DNA of 64,000 bases from Alphaproteobacteria bacterium (GCA_030431825.1 JAUIIJ010000022.1:1-64000), one strand, 5' to 3'. Shown: positions 1-9,409, counted from the first letter of the stretch. The notes: a model not told the origin generated them from the sequence alone. Numbers and translations: made by a program.

Positions 1-689
1 TGGCCACGGTGCGGGCGATGAAGATGAACGGCGGCGTCGCCAAGGCCGATCTGGGCGAGGAAAATGTCGAGGCGGTCAGGAAAGGCTGTCCGAACCTGGG
101 CCGCCACATCGAGAACCTGAAATCCTTTGGCGTGCCGGTGGTTGTCGCGATCAACCATTTCGTGACCGACACCGAGGCCGAGGTGCAGGCGGTCAAGGAT
201 TTCGTCAGGGAGCACGGCTCGGAAGCGATCCTGTCGCGGCACTGGGAGCTGGGCTCGGAAGGGTCCGAGGAACTGGCCCGGCGGGTGGCCGAGATCGCCG
301 ACAAGAACAGCGCCAATTTCGCGCCCCTCTACCCCGACGACATGTCGCTGGCCGACAAGATCCAGACCATCTGCAAGCGCATCTACCGGGCCGACGAGGC
401 GCTGATGGACAAGAAGATCCGCGACCAGCTGAAACAGTGGGAAGAGGCGGGCTATGGCAAGCTGCCGATCTGCATGGCCAAGACGCAGTATTCCTTTACC
501 ACCGACCCCAACCGCCGCGGCGCCCCCACCGGCCACTCGGTCCCGGTCCGCGAAGTGCGCCTCTCCGCCGGCGCCGGTTTCGTGGTCGTCATCTGCGGCG
601 AAATCATGACCATGCCCGGCCTCCCAAGAGTCCCATCGTCCGAAGCCATCAGGCTCAACGAAAAGGGACAAATCGACGGGCTCTTCTGA
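1..689 (+). CDS. fhs: Formate--tetrahydrofolate ligase, C-terminal part (cut by window edge)
   Basis: This is the last roughly 229 residues of an enzyme that is normally about 555 residues long; the reading frame is already open at base 3. It ligates formate to tetrahydrofolate with ATP, giving 10-formyl-THF for one-carbon metabolism in the cytoplasm. Family stretches seen are [10 protein letters not shown] near the left edge, [10 protein letters not shown], the [11 protein letters not shown] segment and the end ...GQIDGLF, which is where the family normally stops. The ATP-binding N-terminal half lies outside the window. A stress-protein gene starts 10 bases downstream and may be co-transcribed. 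Confidence 0.96.
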   Translation, partial: ATVRAMKMNGGVAKADLGEENVEAVRKGCPNLGRHIENLKSFGVPVVVAINHFVTDTEAEVQAVKDFVREHGSEAILSRHWELGSEGSEELARRVAEIADKNSANFAPLYPDDMSLADKIQTICKRIYRADEALMDKKIRDQLKQWEEAGYGKLPICMAKTQYSFTTDPNRRGAPTGHSVPVREVRLSAGAGFVVVICGEIMTMPGLPRVPSSEAIRLNEKGQIDGLF

Positions 690-699
690 GGGGAATGCC

Positions 700-1554
700 A
701 TGATACGCAAGATCCTGGTTCCGGTACGCGGCGACGGCAAGGGCGACAACGTCCTTGCGCATGCCGCGGTTCTCGCACATCGCAACAATAGCCATGTGGT
801 GGTCACCCATTGCCGCGCGCGGCCCGAAGACCTGTTGCCCTTCGGGGTTCCTATCCCGGCGATGTTTCGCAAGCAGATGATGAAACAGGCCGAAGAACTC
901 GCGGATGTCGAGGAAGCGGGCATGCGCGAAGAGCTGAAGGCGCTGGTCGAAAAGCTCGATCTTGCGACCGATGTCGATCCGCATTCCGACCGGGCGACGG
1001 CGGAGTGGGTCGAAGAGACCGGCAAGCAGGTTGATGTCATCCGCCGTCACGGGCGGCTTGCCGATGTCATCGCGGTTCCTCAGCCGGATGTTGACAGGAA
1101 TCTCGGCGCCAACACGCTGAAGGCGGCGTTGTTCCGCACCGGGCGTCCCGTCCTGATGGTGCCGAATGGCATCGCGCCTCCGGAAAAGCTGGGCGAGCAT
1201 GTCACGGTGGCCTGGAACGGATCGATGGAAGCCTCGCGCGCGGTCACGATGACCCTGCCTGTCCTGAGAGCGGCGGGAAAGGTGACGATCCTGACATCGG
1301 GCGGAGAGCCCAACGCGGCCACGGCGGCGGATTTGCAGGATTATCTTATGGCGCATCAGATCAAGGCGGCGATCCATCGCTTTGAAGGCGCGCGCAGGGT
1401 CGGTCCTGCGCTGCTGGCCTCCAGCCGTGAAGTCGGGGCTGATACCCTGATCATGGGGGCGTATGGTGACAGCCACGAAAAGGAAACGGTTTTCGGCGGC
1501 AATACCCAACACATTGTCGACCAGGCAAAAATGCCCGTGATTCTGGTGCATTGA
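700..1554 (+). CDS. Tandem-domain universal stress protein (UspA family)
   Basis: The 284-residue cytoplasmic protein has two Usp-like halves. The first opens with IRKILVPVRGDGKGDN. The second ends with an FGGNTQHIVDQAKMPVILVH tail that resembles the ATP-binding G-x9-G-S/T end of Usp domains. The start at 700 has a GAGGGG ribosome site seven bases upstream. It lies between fhs and the tricarboxylate transporter genes, on the same strand, with only a short gap after fhs. Tandem Usp proteins are stress-linked nucleotide-binding proteins; no specific substrate can be read from the sequence. Confidence 0.88.
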   Translation: MIRKILVPVRGDGKGDNVLAHAAVLAHRNNSHVVVTHCRARPEDLLPFGVPIPAMFRKQMMKQAEELADVEEAGMREELKALVEKLDLATDVDPHSDRATAEWVEETGKQVDVIRRHGRLADVIAVPQPDVDRNLGANTLKAALFRTGRPVLMVPNGIAPPEKLGEHVTVAWNGSMEASRAVTMTLPVLRAAGKVTILTSGGEPNAATAADLQDYLMAHQIKAAIHRFEGARRVGPALLASSREVGADTLIMGAYGDSHEKETVFGGNTQHIVDQAKMPVILVH

Positions 1555-1671
1555 GATGAGAATCGGGGGGCGGTCGAACGAGGGGAGACCATAACAGATC
1601 CGCCGACCTGAACGGTGGGCCGTGCGGCGCGACGCTTTCGCGTAACTCTAGGAGTATCCAGGGAGGATAAG

Positions 1672-2643
1672 ATGACTAAGATGACTCTTACTAAGCGTAT
1701 GTTTGTCAAATTGGCGGGTGCCACGGCGCTTGCCGGTATGCTCGCGGGGCCCGCTGCCGCGTGGGAACCGACCAAGCCGGTCGATTTCGTGATCATGGCC
1801 GGTGCGGGGGGCGGGGCTGACCAGATCGCGCGTTTCCTGCAGTCGGTTTCCGAAAAGAAGGATCTGACCAGACGACCGCTCGTGCCCAACAACAAGGGCG
1901 GCGGATCGGGTGCCGAGGCGTTGATCGCCCTGAAAGGCACGAGCGATCCCGACCACACCATTCTCGTGACTCTGAACTCGTTCTTCACGACGCCGCTGCG
2001 TCAGGAGAACCTGGGTATCGACGTGCAGAGCTTTACGCCCGTGGCGATGATGGGCGTGGATCCGTTCGTGCTCTGGGTCCACAAGGACAGCGGCATCACC
2101 ACCTTTGACGAGTGGCTCGCCAAGGTCAAAGAGGGTGGTTATGTCATGGGCGGCACGGGCAAGGGGCAGGAAGACAGCCTTGTCATTACCTTCCTCGAGC
2201 AGGCCTATGATCTCGACATCAAGTACATCCCCTACAAGGGCGGCGGCGCGGTAGCCAAGGATCTCGCCGGTCAGCAGATCATGGCCAGTGTGAACAACCC
2301 GGCAGAAGCCAAGGGCTTCTATCAGGCGGGTGACGTGGTTCCGCTGGTTGCGTTTTCGGACGAGCGCCTGTCGGCCTACCCGGATGTCCCGACCATCAAG
2401 GAACTGGGCCAGGACTTCAGCTATTACAACCAGCGCGCCGTGGTCGGAGCGCCCGGCATGTCGGATGAAGCGGCGGCGTACTACCAGGATCTGTTCAAGA
2501 CCATCTACGATACCGAAGAGTGGCAGGCCTACATGGAGTCCGAAAGCCTGTCGCCGCTCTGGATGAATCCCGATGAGCAGAAGGCATACTGGACGACCCA
2601 GGTCGAGCGCCACAAGGAACTGCTGGCTTCGATGGGCGAATAA
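1672..2643 (+). CDS. tctC: Tripartite tricarboxylate transporter substrate-binding protein (TctC/Bug family)
   Basis: This 323-residue periplasmic solute receptor belongs to a tripartite tricarboxylate transporter (TTT). I chose the ATG at 1672 because GGGAGGA lies just upstream; an in-frame upstream start at 1615 lacks a site and would put a hydrophilic stretch before the signal peptide. Residues 1-30 form a Sec signal peptide ending GPAAA. The mature part has the Bug-family glycine-rich ligand loop IMAGAGGGADQIARF. tctB and tctA follow in order. The ligand is probably a carboxylate, but it cannot be named from sequence. Confidence 0.93.
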   Translation: MTKMTLTKRMFVKLAGATALAGMLAGPAAAWEPTKPVDFVIMAGAGGGADQIARFLQSVSEKKDLTRRPLVPNNKGGGSGAEALIALKGTSDPDHTILVTLNSFFTTPLRQENLGIDVQSFTPVAMMGVDPFVLWVHKDSGITTFDEWLAKVKEGGYVMGGTGKGQEDSLVITFLEQAYDLDIKYIPYKGGGAVAKDLAGQQIMASVNNPAEAKGFYQAGDVVPLVAFSDERLSAYPDVPTIKELGQDFSYYNQRAVVGAPGMSDEAAAYYQDLFKTIYDTEEWQAYMESESLSPLWMNPDEQKAYWTTQVERHKELLASMGE

Positions 2644-2688
2644 GCCCGGTCGGCCTGTACCACAATCTCGGAGTCTAAGGAGGGCAAC

Positions 2689-3192
2689 ATGCGCCTTGCA
2701 GAAATCGTCACCGCGGGGGTTCTTGCCCTCCTTTCCATCTACCTGATGTGGAAAAGCACCGAGCTGAACGTGGGCTACATCGCAGGCGAAGGCCCCGGCG
2801 GCGGGGCCTGGCCATTCTGGCTGTCCGGTATCATGCTGATTTGCACGATCATGATCGCCATCAACTGGTATCGGCAAAGCTCGCCGCCATCCCGCTCTAC
2901 CGAGCCGCTTCTGGACGGCTACGGCAAACGAACTCTGGTGCTGGTCGGCGGCGGGCTTCTCGGTTTCGTCGGACTGACAGGCATCATTTCGATGTATGGG
3001 GCGATGGCGGTTTTCCTGCTGTATTACCTGCGCTTTCTGGGTCGGCATACCTGGACGCTGACCCTGATCCTGTCGACGGCAATTCCCATCGGTTTCTTTT
3101 TCTTCTTCGAGGCGCTGATGCGGATCACGCTGCCCAAGGGGATGAAGTTCACCGAACCGTTCTTCAACATTCTCTACTCGATCATCTACTGA
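2689..3192 (+). CDS. tctB: TTT transporter small membrane subunit
   Basis: The 167-residue protein has about four hydrophobic segments (near residues 5-20, 40-60, 82-102 and 115-140), which is typical of the TctB family small subunit of TTT transporters. An AAGGAGG site sits eight bases before the ATG. It lies between tctC and tctA with short gaps, so all three are one operon. Sequence conservation in this family is low; the call rests on size, topology and position. Confidence 0.88.
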   Translation: MRLAEIVTAGVLALLSIYLMWKSTELNVGYIAGEGPGGGAWPFWLSGIMLICTIMIAINWYRQSSPPSRSTEPLLDGYGKRTLVLVGGGLLGFVGLTGIISMYGAMAVFLLYYLRFLGRHTWTLTLILSTAIPIGFFFFFEALMRITLPKGMKFTEPFFNILYSIIY

Positions 3193-3234
3193 CCCGGCCA
3201 GCTGGCGCGCGCACGGTAACGGAGGACTAAGGCC

Positions 3235-4749
3235 ATGGAAATTCTGGGGCTACTCACGGACGGCATCATGACGTCGCTCATGCCCATCAATATCTTGCTG
3301 ATACTGGTCGGGGTGACGCTGGGGCTCTTCATCGGGGCAATGCCGGGGCTGGGTTCGGTGAACGGGGTGGCGATCCTGTTGCCGATCACCTTTCTCGTGC
3401 CACCGGGGTCCGCGATCATCTTTCTTGCGGCAATCTATTACGGTGCGATGTATGGCGGTGCCATCAGTTCGATCACCCTGGGTATTCCCGGCGCATCGAC
3501 CGCCGTGGCCACCACATTCGACGGACGTCCACTGGCGATGAAGGGCAGGGCGAGCCTTGCACTCGTCACCGCGGCGCTGGCATCTTTCATCGGCGGCACG
3601 GTGTCCAACGTGCTCTTCACCGTGTTTGCGCCATTGCTGGCCAAGGTCGCGCTGATTTTCGGCCCGCCCGAGATCTTTGCCCTGATGCTGCTGGCCTTTG
3701 CCACGTTCGTCGGTCTGGGGGGCGACGACATCCCCAAGACCATCCTGTCGATCTGCCTCGGTCTGGTGTTCGCCGCCGTCGGTTTTGATGAAATCTCGGG
3801 CGCGCCGCGACTGGTGTTCTTTGACATCCCCGGCTTCCTGCACGGTATCAATTTCCTCGTGCTGGCGATCGGCGTTTATGGCATCGGGGAAATGATCTGG
3901 ACCATCGAGAGTACCAGAGGAGAGATCACCACGACCGAAGCCAAGATGACCGTCAAGGGCATCGTGAACGACTCCAAGGAGGGCATGAAACGCGGCTGGA
4001 AAGGCACCGCAATCGGATCGTTCCTCGGCTTCTTCGTCGGTATTCTGCCGGCCGCAGGCGCGACGCCGGGGTCGCTCATGTCGTACGGCGTCACCAAACT
4101 GGTGGCAAAGCGGCCCGAGGAATTCGGCAAGGGGCATCCCGGCGGTGTTGCCGCGCCCGAAGCGGCCAACAACTCGGCGTCGACCGGTGCCATGCTGCCG
4201 ATGCTGACGCTGGGCATTCCCGGTTCGCCCACGACCGCGATCCTGCTCGGGGGCATGGTGATCTGGGGTCTGACACCTGGACCACGCCTGTTCACCGACC
4301 AGCCGGATTTCGTCTGGGGTCTGATCGGGTCCTTCTATATTTCCAACCTGTTCGCAGTGATCGTGAACCTGGCCTTCATCCCGCTGTTCATCTGGATGCT
4401 GCGTATGCCCTTCACGGTTCTGGCTCCGCTGATCTTCGTCCTGTCGGTGGTGGGCGGCTATGCGGCGACGCAGGACATGCATGATGTCTGGCTGATGCTG
4501 TTCTTCGGGTTCGGCGCGTTCTTTCTGCGCAAGCTCGATTATCCGCTCGCGCCTGCGGTGCTGGCCATCGTGCTTGGCCCGATTGCAGAACCGACCTTGC
4601 GGCAGTCGCTGTTGCTGTCGTCGGGCGATGCGACGATCTTTTTCACCCGGCCGATTGCCGGCCCGATCACGATCATTGCAATCATCCTGATCCTGCTGCC
4701 ACTGTTCAAGGCGATCCGCGACCGCTCTCGCAAAGCGAGCGAGGCCTAG
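3235..4749 (+). CDS. tctA: TTT transporter large permease subunit
   Basis: This 504-residue polytopic inner-membrane protein is the TctA permease, which moves the solute with a cation gradient. Two glycine-rich family repeats are clear: FIGAMPGLGSVNGVAILLP near residues 31-50 and GILPAAGATPGSLMSYG in the second half. A third family stretch is LTLGIPGSPTTAILLGG. The length matches the family (about 500). It ends 33 bases before the next gene, so the operon probably continues into the P-loop protein. Confidence 0.95.
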   Translation: MEILGLLTDGIMTSLMPINILLILVGVTLGLFIGAMPGLGSVNGVAILLPITFLVPPGSAIIFLAAIYYGAMYGGAISSITLGIPGASTAVATTFDGRPLAMKGRASLALVTAALASFIGGTVSNVLFTVFAPLLAKVALIFGPPEIFALMLLAFATFVGLGGDDIPKTILSICLGLVFAAVGFDEISGAPRLVFFDIPGFLHGINFLVLAIGVYGIGEMIWTIESTRGEITTTEAKMTVKGIVNDSKEGMKRGWKGTAIGSFLGFFVGILPAAGATPGSLMSYGVTKLVAKRPEEFGKGHPGGVAAPEAANNSASTGAMLPMLTLGIPGSPTTAILLGGMVIWGLTPGPRLFTDQPDFVWGLIGSFYISNLFAVIVNLAFIPLFIWMLRMPFTVLAPLIFVLSVVGGYAATQDMHDVWLMLFFGFGAFFLRKLDYPLAPAVLAIVLGPIAEPTLRQSLLLSSGDATIFFTRPIAGPITIIAIILILLPLFKAIRDRSRKASEA

Positions 4750-4782
4750 GTCGCGGGGCATGTCCCAATCGGAGGAATGGTC

Positions 4783-6540
4783 ATGACGGACAAAACCGAA
4801 GACTTCCATGCCTGGAACCCGGGCCTGAGTTCGGAAATTCCTGCGCACCTGATGCCGATGGTCACGCTCTATCGCCCCGAGGCGTCTACCGTGTCCTATG
4901 CCGAGGCCAGGGAGGCCTCGGAATTCTGCGGGCGCAAGCCGATGGAGATGAACGCCTTTACCGCGCGGCGGCTGGTCCGGCACGAGCTGCTGATCCGGTT
5001 GATGGCCGACATCAATATCCCGGACGGACCGGAGTATCCCGAATTGGGCGAGCATCTGCGTACGATGGCGCAGACGATTCTGGATGGCTATATCGAACCC
5101 AGGATGGCGTCGCTGGAGCTTGAGTTCGAGCGCCTGCGCGAGCGGATTTCGCAACGCCTCACGTCGCGGCTCGAGCAGGATGTCTATGCGCGCAGCCCGG
5201 CGGACCAGGGCAAGGCCGAGGGATTGCTGGCGCGGCTTGGCCTGCAGAAATCCACGCCCGGCGAGACGCCCGAGGCGCCCGAAATCCTCGCTCTGGTGCA
5301 ATGGAAAGACGAGGTGGACCGCCCCGGCGATGCGTTCGAGCGCGCGTGCCTGCGCGGTCTTCTTGCTATTGTCGGCGGGATTGTGGGCCAGAGGGGGCGA
5401 TTGTTTGCCGAGCGCGATCTGGTGCTGAAATGGGCGACGAACTGGGTCTCCAACAATTATGGCACCCATCGGATCGGCCAGCAGATTCAACCGCTGATCA
5501 GGGAGGCCGTGCGCCGAGAGGGCTACCGCACTCTGCCATTCCAGTCGGCCCCGCTTTTCATGAGCGTCAAGGGTGGTCCCGGCGCGGGCAAGAGCACGTT
5601 GCGCCCGTTGCAACGCGAGCTGGCCGGGCGTCTGAACGTTCCGTGGGAGGATTTCGCCAAGATCAGCCCGGATTATTGTCGCAAGTTCCTGCTGGATTAC
5701 GACAGTCTCGGGGACGATTTCCGCTATGCCTCGTCGTTTACCGCGCAGGAACTCGAGATCATCGATCGCAAGATCGACGGTTACATGGAAGCCAAAGCAG
5801 CCAATTCCGAGATGCCGCACGTGCTTGTCGATCGGTTCCGCTTCGACAGTTTCATGCCCGCACCCTACCAGAAGCCCGGCGGCACGCTGCTCAGCCGCTT
5901 TGCCGATACGGTCTACCTGTTCTTCATGATCACGCCGCCCGAGGACACGGTCGAGCGGGCGTGGCAACGCGGTCTCAAGACAGGACGTTACAAGGCGCTC
6001 GACGATATGCTTCATTTCAACGTCGAAGCGAATATCGGGATGCCGCAACTTTTCTTCAATTGGGTCAAGAAAACCAACCAGAAGATCCATTTCGAGTTTC
6101 TGGACAACAGTGTGCCGCTTGGAGAACGTCCGCGGACAGCGGCCTTTGGCTGGAATGACAGTATCACCATACTTGATCCCGACTGCATGCGCAGCATGGG
6201 GCGCTATCACAACATCAATATCGAGGCGCGCAGCCCGCAAGAGGTTCTTCTGCCCGGCGATCCGCCAGGTGAAGACATCCTGCGCGAATGCATGATGCGC
6301 GTGGCCAACGTCACCTTTGCGGACCAGACCAGCCTTGAAATCGGCGCGCAGACGCGGGATGGCATCTGCGCATACGCGCGGGAGGGGTTTCTGGAAGAGC
6401 TTTCGCTCGGCGGGATGTGCAAGCGTCTTGCTGAGCGGGCGGGGCGCGGCACCACCACCCCGTCCGATCCGAGCGGCGCGACGCCGGTCGATATCGAGGC
6501 GGATCGGAAATTCACGGTGGGTGCATGGGGCGGCGATTGA
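4783..6540 (+). CDS. Large P-loop protein of unknown function, zeta-toxin/kinase-like core
   Basis: The protein has 585 residues. I start it at 4783 because GGAGGA (4771-4776) is well spaced from this ATG and abuts the other ATG at 4777. Residues 1 to about 255 are charged, helical and unrecognised. A Walker A motif GGPGAGKST lies at about residues 264-272. It is followed by DYCRKFLLDYDSLGDDFRYA and a hydrophobic strand ending LVDRFRFDSF, an arrangement like small-molecule or zeta-type kinases. A C-terminal part of about 200 residues follows. There is no signal peptide or membrane segment. It directly follows tctA on the same strand. The substrate is unknown, and no antitoxin-like gene is adjacent. 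Confidence 0.75.
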   Translation: MTDKTEDFHAWNPGLSSEIPAHLMPMVTLYRPEASTVSYAEAREASEFCGRKPMEMNAFTARRLVRHELLIRLMADINIPDGPEYPELGEHLRTMAQTILDGYIEPRMASLELEFERLRERISQRLTSRLEQDVYARSPADQGKAEGLLARLGLQKSTPGETPEAPEILALVQWKDEVDRPGDAFERACLRGLLAIVGGIVGQRGRLFAERDLVLKWATNWVSNNYGTHRIGQQIQPLIREAVRREGYRTLPFQSAPLFMSVKGGPGAGKSTLRPLQRELAGRLNVPWEDFAKISPDYCRKFLLDYDSLGDDFRYASSFTAQELEIIDRKIDGYMEAKAANSEMPHVLVDRFRFDSFMPAPYQKPGGTLLSRFADTVYLFFMITPPEDTVERAWQRGLKTGRYKALDDMLHFNVEANIGMPQLFFNWVKKTNQKIHFEFLDNSVPLGERPRTAAFGWNDSITILDPDCMRSMGRYHNINIEARSPQEVLLPGDPPGEDILRECMMRVANVTFADQTSLEIGAQTRDGICAYAREGFLEELSLGGMCKRLAERAGRGTTTPSDPSGATPVDIEADRKFTVGAWGGD

Positions 6541-6547
6541 TCGCCGC
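6530..6547. terminator. Short inverted repeat at the convergent gene ends
   Basis: GCGGCG and CGCCGC flank a six-base loop that contains the stop codon of the P-loop gene, between it and the convergent outer-membrane protein gene. There is no strong T run, so this is only a weak, possibly two-way terminator. Confidence 0.3.
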
Positions 6548-6552
6548 AAGTT

Positions 6553-7077
6553 TCAGAACTGGAACGCCAGCCGCATGCGCAGGGATGAAATCTCCATATC
6601 CAGCCCCTTGAAATCGTAGGAGTCGCGTAGCCATTCCGCGCCGATGGAGAGTACGTCGTTCACCCTGTAATCGAGGCCAAGGCTCACCGCCGTTCCGTCC
6701 TCGTTGTTGCCGGTGCCATCGCCGATCTCGGAATACCCGTAGGTGCCGTAAAGCAACACCGATCCCAGGACGTATCCCAATCTGGCCTTGATCCGCCGGG
6801 CCATCAGATCATGTTCAAATGGCATCTGCGTGTAGTTCAGCCTGTCGACATTCAGTTCGGCCCCCAGCATGACGCCGTGACCGATGATGCGATTGTACCC
6901 GGCGAGCAATCCGTAGGTGTCGGACTCTTCGGTCATCGTCCGGCCGAAATAGGTCAACTCGGTGTCGGTCCTGCCAATTTGCCCGCCTGCGTAGAAGCCT
7001 GTCCACGTGTCGGCCGAAGACAGGGCCGGAGCGATTGCGAACATAAGGAATAGAACCGAACCGGTCAGGTTCTGCAT
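6553..7077 (-). CDS. Small outer-membrane beta-barrel protein
   Basis: The ATG at 7077 is preceded by GAGGAA at good spacing; a TTG five codons further upstream is less likely. The 174-residue product has a Sec signal peptide of about 22 residues ending LSSADTW. Alternating hydrophobic strands follow, with aromatic girdles (WTGFYAGGQIG, LLYGTYGYSEIGDG) and a final phenylalanine (MRLAFQF), the signature that directs barrels to the outer-membrane assembly machinery. It resembles the OmpA-like or Lom/OmpX-type porin-fold proteins. Its ligand or role is unknown. Confidence 0.8.
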   Translation of the reverse strand: MQNLTGSVLFLMFAIAPALSSADTWTGFYAGGQIGRTDTELTYFGRTMTEESDTYGLLAGYNRIIGHGVMLGAELNVDRLNYTQMPFEHDLMARRIKARLGYVLGSVLLYGTYGYSEIGDGTGNNEDGTAVSLGLDYRVNDVLSIGAEWLRDSYDFKGLDMEISSLRMRLAFQF

Positions 7078-7174
7078 TGGCGCGTTCCTCAAAGATGGCT
7101 GCCTTACGTCGATAGCACAGCCATGGGGCGAGCGAACCTCGCCATTTATGGGGATGATTGCACGGGCCGGAGGT

Positions 7175-8164
7175 TCAGGCCGTGGGCGAGAGCAGAATCT
7201 TGCCCCGGTGCGCAGCCTTTTCCATCATGTCGTGAGCCTCGGCCGCCGCGTCGAACCCGAGCACGCGGTGGGTCTGCGCCGACAAGTGCCCGGCGGCAAA
7301 CATTGGCCAGACCTTGTCCCGCAACTCGCTGGCAATCTCGGTCTTGAAGCTTTCAGGGCGCGAGCGCAGCGTCGATCCCGTATAGACCAGCCGCTTGAGC
7401 ATGATCGGCATGAGGTTGATCTCGACTTTGGAGCCGGCATTGAATGCCAATTGCACGATGCGGGCATCCGGGCTTGCGGCCTTGACGTTGCGGGCAACGT
7501 AGTCGCCGCCGATGATGTCGAGAATCAGGTTTGCGCCACCGGCGTCGCGCACCACGTCCACGAAATCCTCTTCATTGAAATTGATCGCCCGTTCCGCTCC
7601 GAGGCTTATTACATAGGCGCAATCATCGGCATTGGCGCAGGTGGTGAACACCCGCATGCCCAGTGCCTTGCCCAACTGGATCGCGGTTGATCCGATGCCT
7701 CCGGCGCCGCCATGTACCAGCAGCAGTTTGCCTTTCGGGTCCGGCTGATCGTGAAACAGGTTGCTCCACACGGTGAAATACGTCTCGCACAGGCCGGCGG
7801 CATCCTGTTCGCTGACCCCGTCGGGGATCGGCAGGCAATGGCCCGCATCGACCGCGACGTATTCGGCATAGCCGCCCCCGTTGGTGAGCGCACAGACACG
7901 GTCGCCCACTGCCCAGTGCGATACTGCCGGGCCCGCCGCACAGACTTCTCCCGAGACTTCAAGACCGAGCAGGTCGGACGCACCCTTGGGTGGCGGATAA
8001 TGACCGCGCCGCTGAACGAGATCGGGGCCGTTGACGCCCGCGGCAGTCACGCGGATCAGAACCTCGCCATCGCGCGGGACCGGCACCGCACGTTCACCAG
8101 GCACCAGCACTTCGGGCTTGCCGGGTTCGCGCATTTCTACCGTTTTCATGGTTTCAGGCAGCAT
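7175..8164 (-). CDS. NAD(P)H quinone oxidoreductase, zinc-independent MDR family (PIG3/QorA type)
   Basis: This 329-residue medium-chain dehydrogenase/reductase reduces quinones or enones with NADPH. The N-terminal GroES-like fold contains GVNGPDLVQRRGHYPPP. A Rossmann motif GGAGGIGSTAIQLGKALG follows near residues 150-165. The cysteines of the structural zinc lobe are absent, as in quinone oxidoreductases. The start at 8164 has AGGAGA seven bases upstream. It is transcribed away from the corrinoid adenosyltransferase gene across a 186-base divergent gap. Confidence 0.9.
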   Translation of the reverse strand: MLPETMKTVEMREPGKPEVLVPGERAVPVPRDGEVLIRVTAAGVNGPDLVQRRGHYPPPKGASDLLGLEVSGEVCAAGPAVSHWAVGDRVCALTNGGGYAEYVAVDAGHCLPIPDGVSEQDAAGLCETYFTVWSNLFHDQPDPKGKLLLVHGGAGGIGSTAIQLGKALGMRVFTTCANADDCAYVISLGAERAINFNEEDFVDVVRDAGGANLILDIIGGDYVARNVKAASPDARIVQLAFNAGSKVEINLMPIMLKRLVYTGSTLRSRPESFKTEIASELRDKVWPMFAAGHLSAQTHRVLGFDAAAEAHDMMEKAAHRGKILLSPTA

Positions 8165-8350
8165 GTGTCTCTCTCCTGGCCGGGGCTTGTTTTCCAGTCA
8201 AAGCCTATGATTTTCAAGAGAATATGGCAAACGCAAAGAATGCTCATACCGGGCTGGATGCTCAAAAAACCGGCTCTGGCCATCGCGTTCCGACAGGGGC
8301 TGGTATAAGCAGAACCATCAGACATTCTCCCCGACGCACAGGACAGAGTC

Positions 8351-8959
8351 ATGCAAGATGAAAACACCCGCCATCGAGACAAGATGCGCAAGATCAAGGC
8401 CGCGCGAGACCGGATGATGGCGACCAAGACCGACCAGAAGGGGTTGGTGATCGTGCACACGGGGCCGGGCAAGGGGAAATCCTCATCAGGTTTCGGAATG
8501 GTGATGCGGTGTATCGCGCATGGGATGCCTTGTGCCGTGGTCCAGTTCATCAAGGGAAACTGGAAAACCGGAGAAGCGGATTTCCTGCGCGAACGGTTTG
8601 CCGACGAGTGCACCTTCGTGATCTCGGGCGAGGGGTTCACCTGGGAAACCCAGGACCGAGAGCGCGATATCGCCGCTGCGCAGGCGGGATGGGCGAGGGC
8701 GAAGGAGCTGATCCGCGACCCGGATATCCGGTTTGTCCTTCTGGACGAGATCAACATCGCCTTGCGCTATGACTATCTGGATATCGACGAGGTTGTCGAT
8801 TTCCTGCTGACCGAAAAGCCTGCGATGACGCACGTGGTGTTGACCGGCCGGAATGCCAAGCCCGAGCTGATCGAAGCCGCCGACCTGGTGACCGAGATGA
8901 CGCTTGTGAAGCATCCGTTCCGAGATGGCATCAAAGCCCAGCCAGGAGTCGAGTTCTGA
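8351..8959 (+). CDS. cobO: Cob(I)yrinic acid a,c-diamide adenosyltransferase
   Basis: The 202-residue enzyme of the CobA/CobO/BtuR family attaches the 5'-deoxyadenosyl group of ATP to cobalt(I) corrinoids in adenosylcobalamin synthesis or salvage. The P-loop GPGKGKSSS lies near residues 38-46. The family stretches VVQFIKGNWKTGE and LLDEINIALRYDYL are intact. It stands alone, with no other cobalamin genes beside it, and no cobalamin riboswitch is recognisable in the upstream gap. Confidence 0.95.
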   Translation: MQDENTRHRDKMRKIKAARDRMMATKTDQKGLVIVHTGPGKGKSSSGFGMVMRCIAHGMPCAVVQFIKGNWKTGEADFLRERFADECTFVISGEGFTWETQDRERDIAAAQAGWARAKELIRDPDIRFVLLDEINIALRYDYLDIDEVVDFLLTEKPAMTHVVLTGRNAKPELIEAADLVTEMTLVKHPFRDGIKAQPGVEF

Positions 8960-9091
8960 GACGGAACCGAGTGCAAGATCGCTGGCTGTAGTCGGTGCGA
9001 CTTGCGGACCAGATCAGACGTTGCCCGCGCACTCTTGAAACCCGCCTCGGGCATGCATACCCCTTGAGATAGCACTGAAGGGAGACTGCAA

Positions 9092-9409
9092 ATGCAGATT
9101 CAGGTCAACACCGACAATTTCATTCATGGTGACGAGAGAGTGGCGGAGGTCGCTGAAGCAGCCGTGAGATCGGACCTCGGTCACTTTGAGGAGCGTCTGA
9201 CCCGTATCGAGGTCCATCTGAAGGACCAGAACGCAGACAAGCACGGGCCGGAGCACATCCGCTGTACCATCGAGGCGCGGCCGCGCGGCATGGATCCGCT
9301 GGCGGCCCATCACGATGCGGCCGACATCCGCGCCGCTTTGAAAGGCGCTGCGAAAAAGCTGCGGGCACGGCTTTCAAGCGAGTTTGACAAGCAAGACGCG
9401 CATCATTGA
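9092..9409 (+). CDS. HPF/RaiA-like ribosome-associated protein
   Basis: The 105-residue product begins MQIQVNTDNFIHGDE and has the beta-alpha-beta-beta-beta-alpha pattern of hibernation-promoting factor or RaiA (IEVHLKDQNADKHG, IRCTIEARPRGMDPLAAHH, then a helix of lysines and arginines). These proteins bind the 30S decoding region in stress or stationary phase. It lacks the C-terminal dimerisation domain of long HPF. A GAAGGGAG site lies upstream of the ATG. A cold-shock gene lies about 500 bases downstream on the other strand. Confidence 0.78.
   Translation: MQIQVNTDNFIHGDERVAEVAEAAVRSDLGHFEERLTRIEVHLKDQNADKHGPEHIRCTIEARPRGMDPLAAHHDAADIRAALKGAAKKLRARLSSEFDKQDAHH

Noticed and set aside
4783-6540. 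Classical zeta toxin of a toxin-antitoxin pair
   Set aside because: The protein is more than twice the usual zeta length, no small antitoxin gene is adjacent, and it belongs to a transporter operon. Only the kinase-like core resembles zeta.
3250-6549. A 1099-codon open frame on the minus strand across tctA and the P-loop gene
   Set aside because: It is antisense to two well-supported genes, has a biased Arg/His/Gly composition and shows no family motif. Long antisense frames are common in GC-rich codon usage.
8165-8350. Cobalamin riboswitch upstream of cobO
   Set aside because: I could not find the B12-box or the conserved multi-stem core in this 186-base gap.
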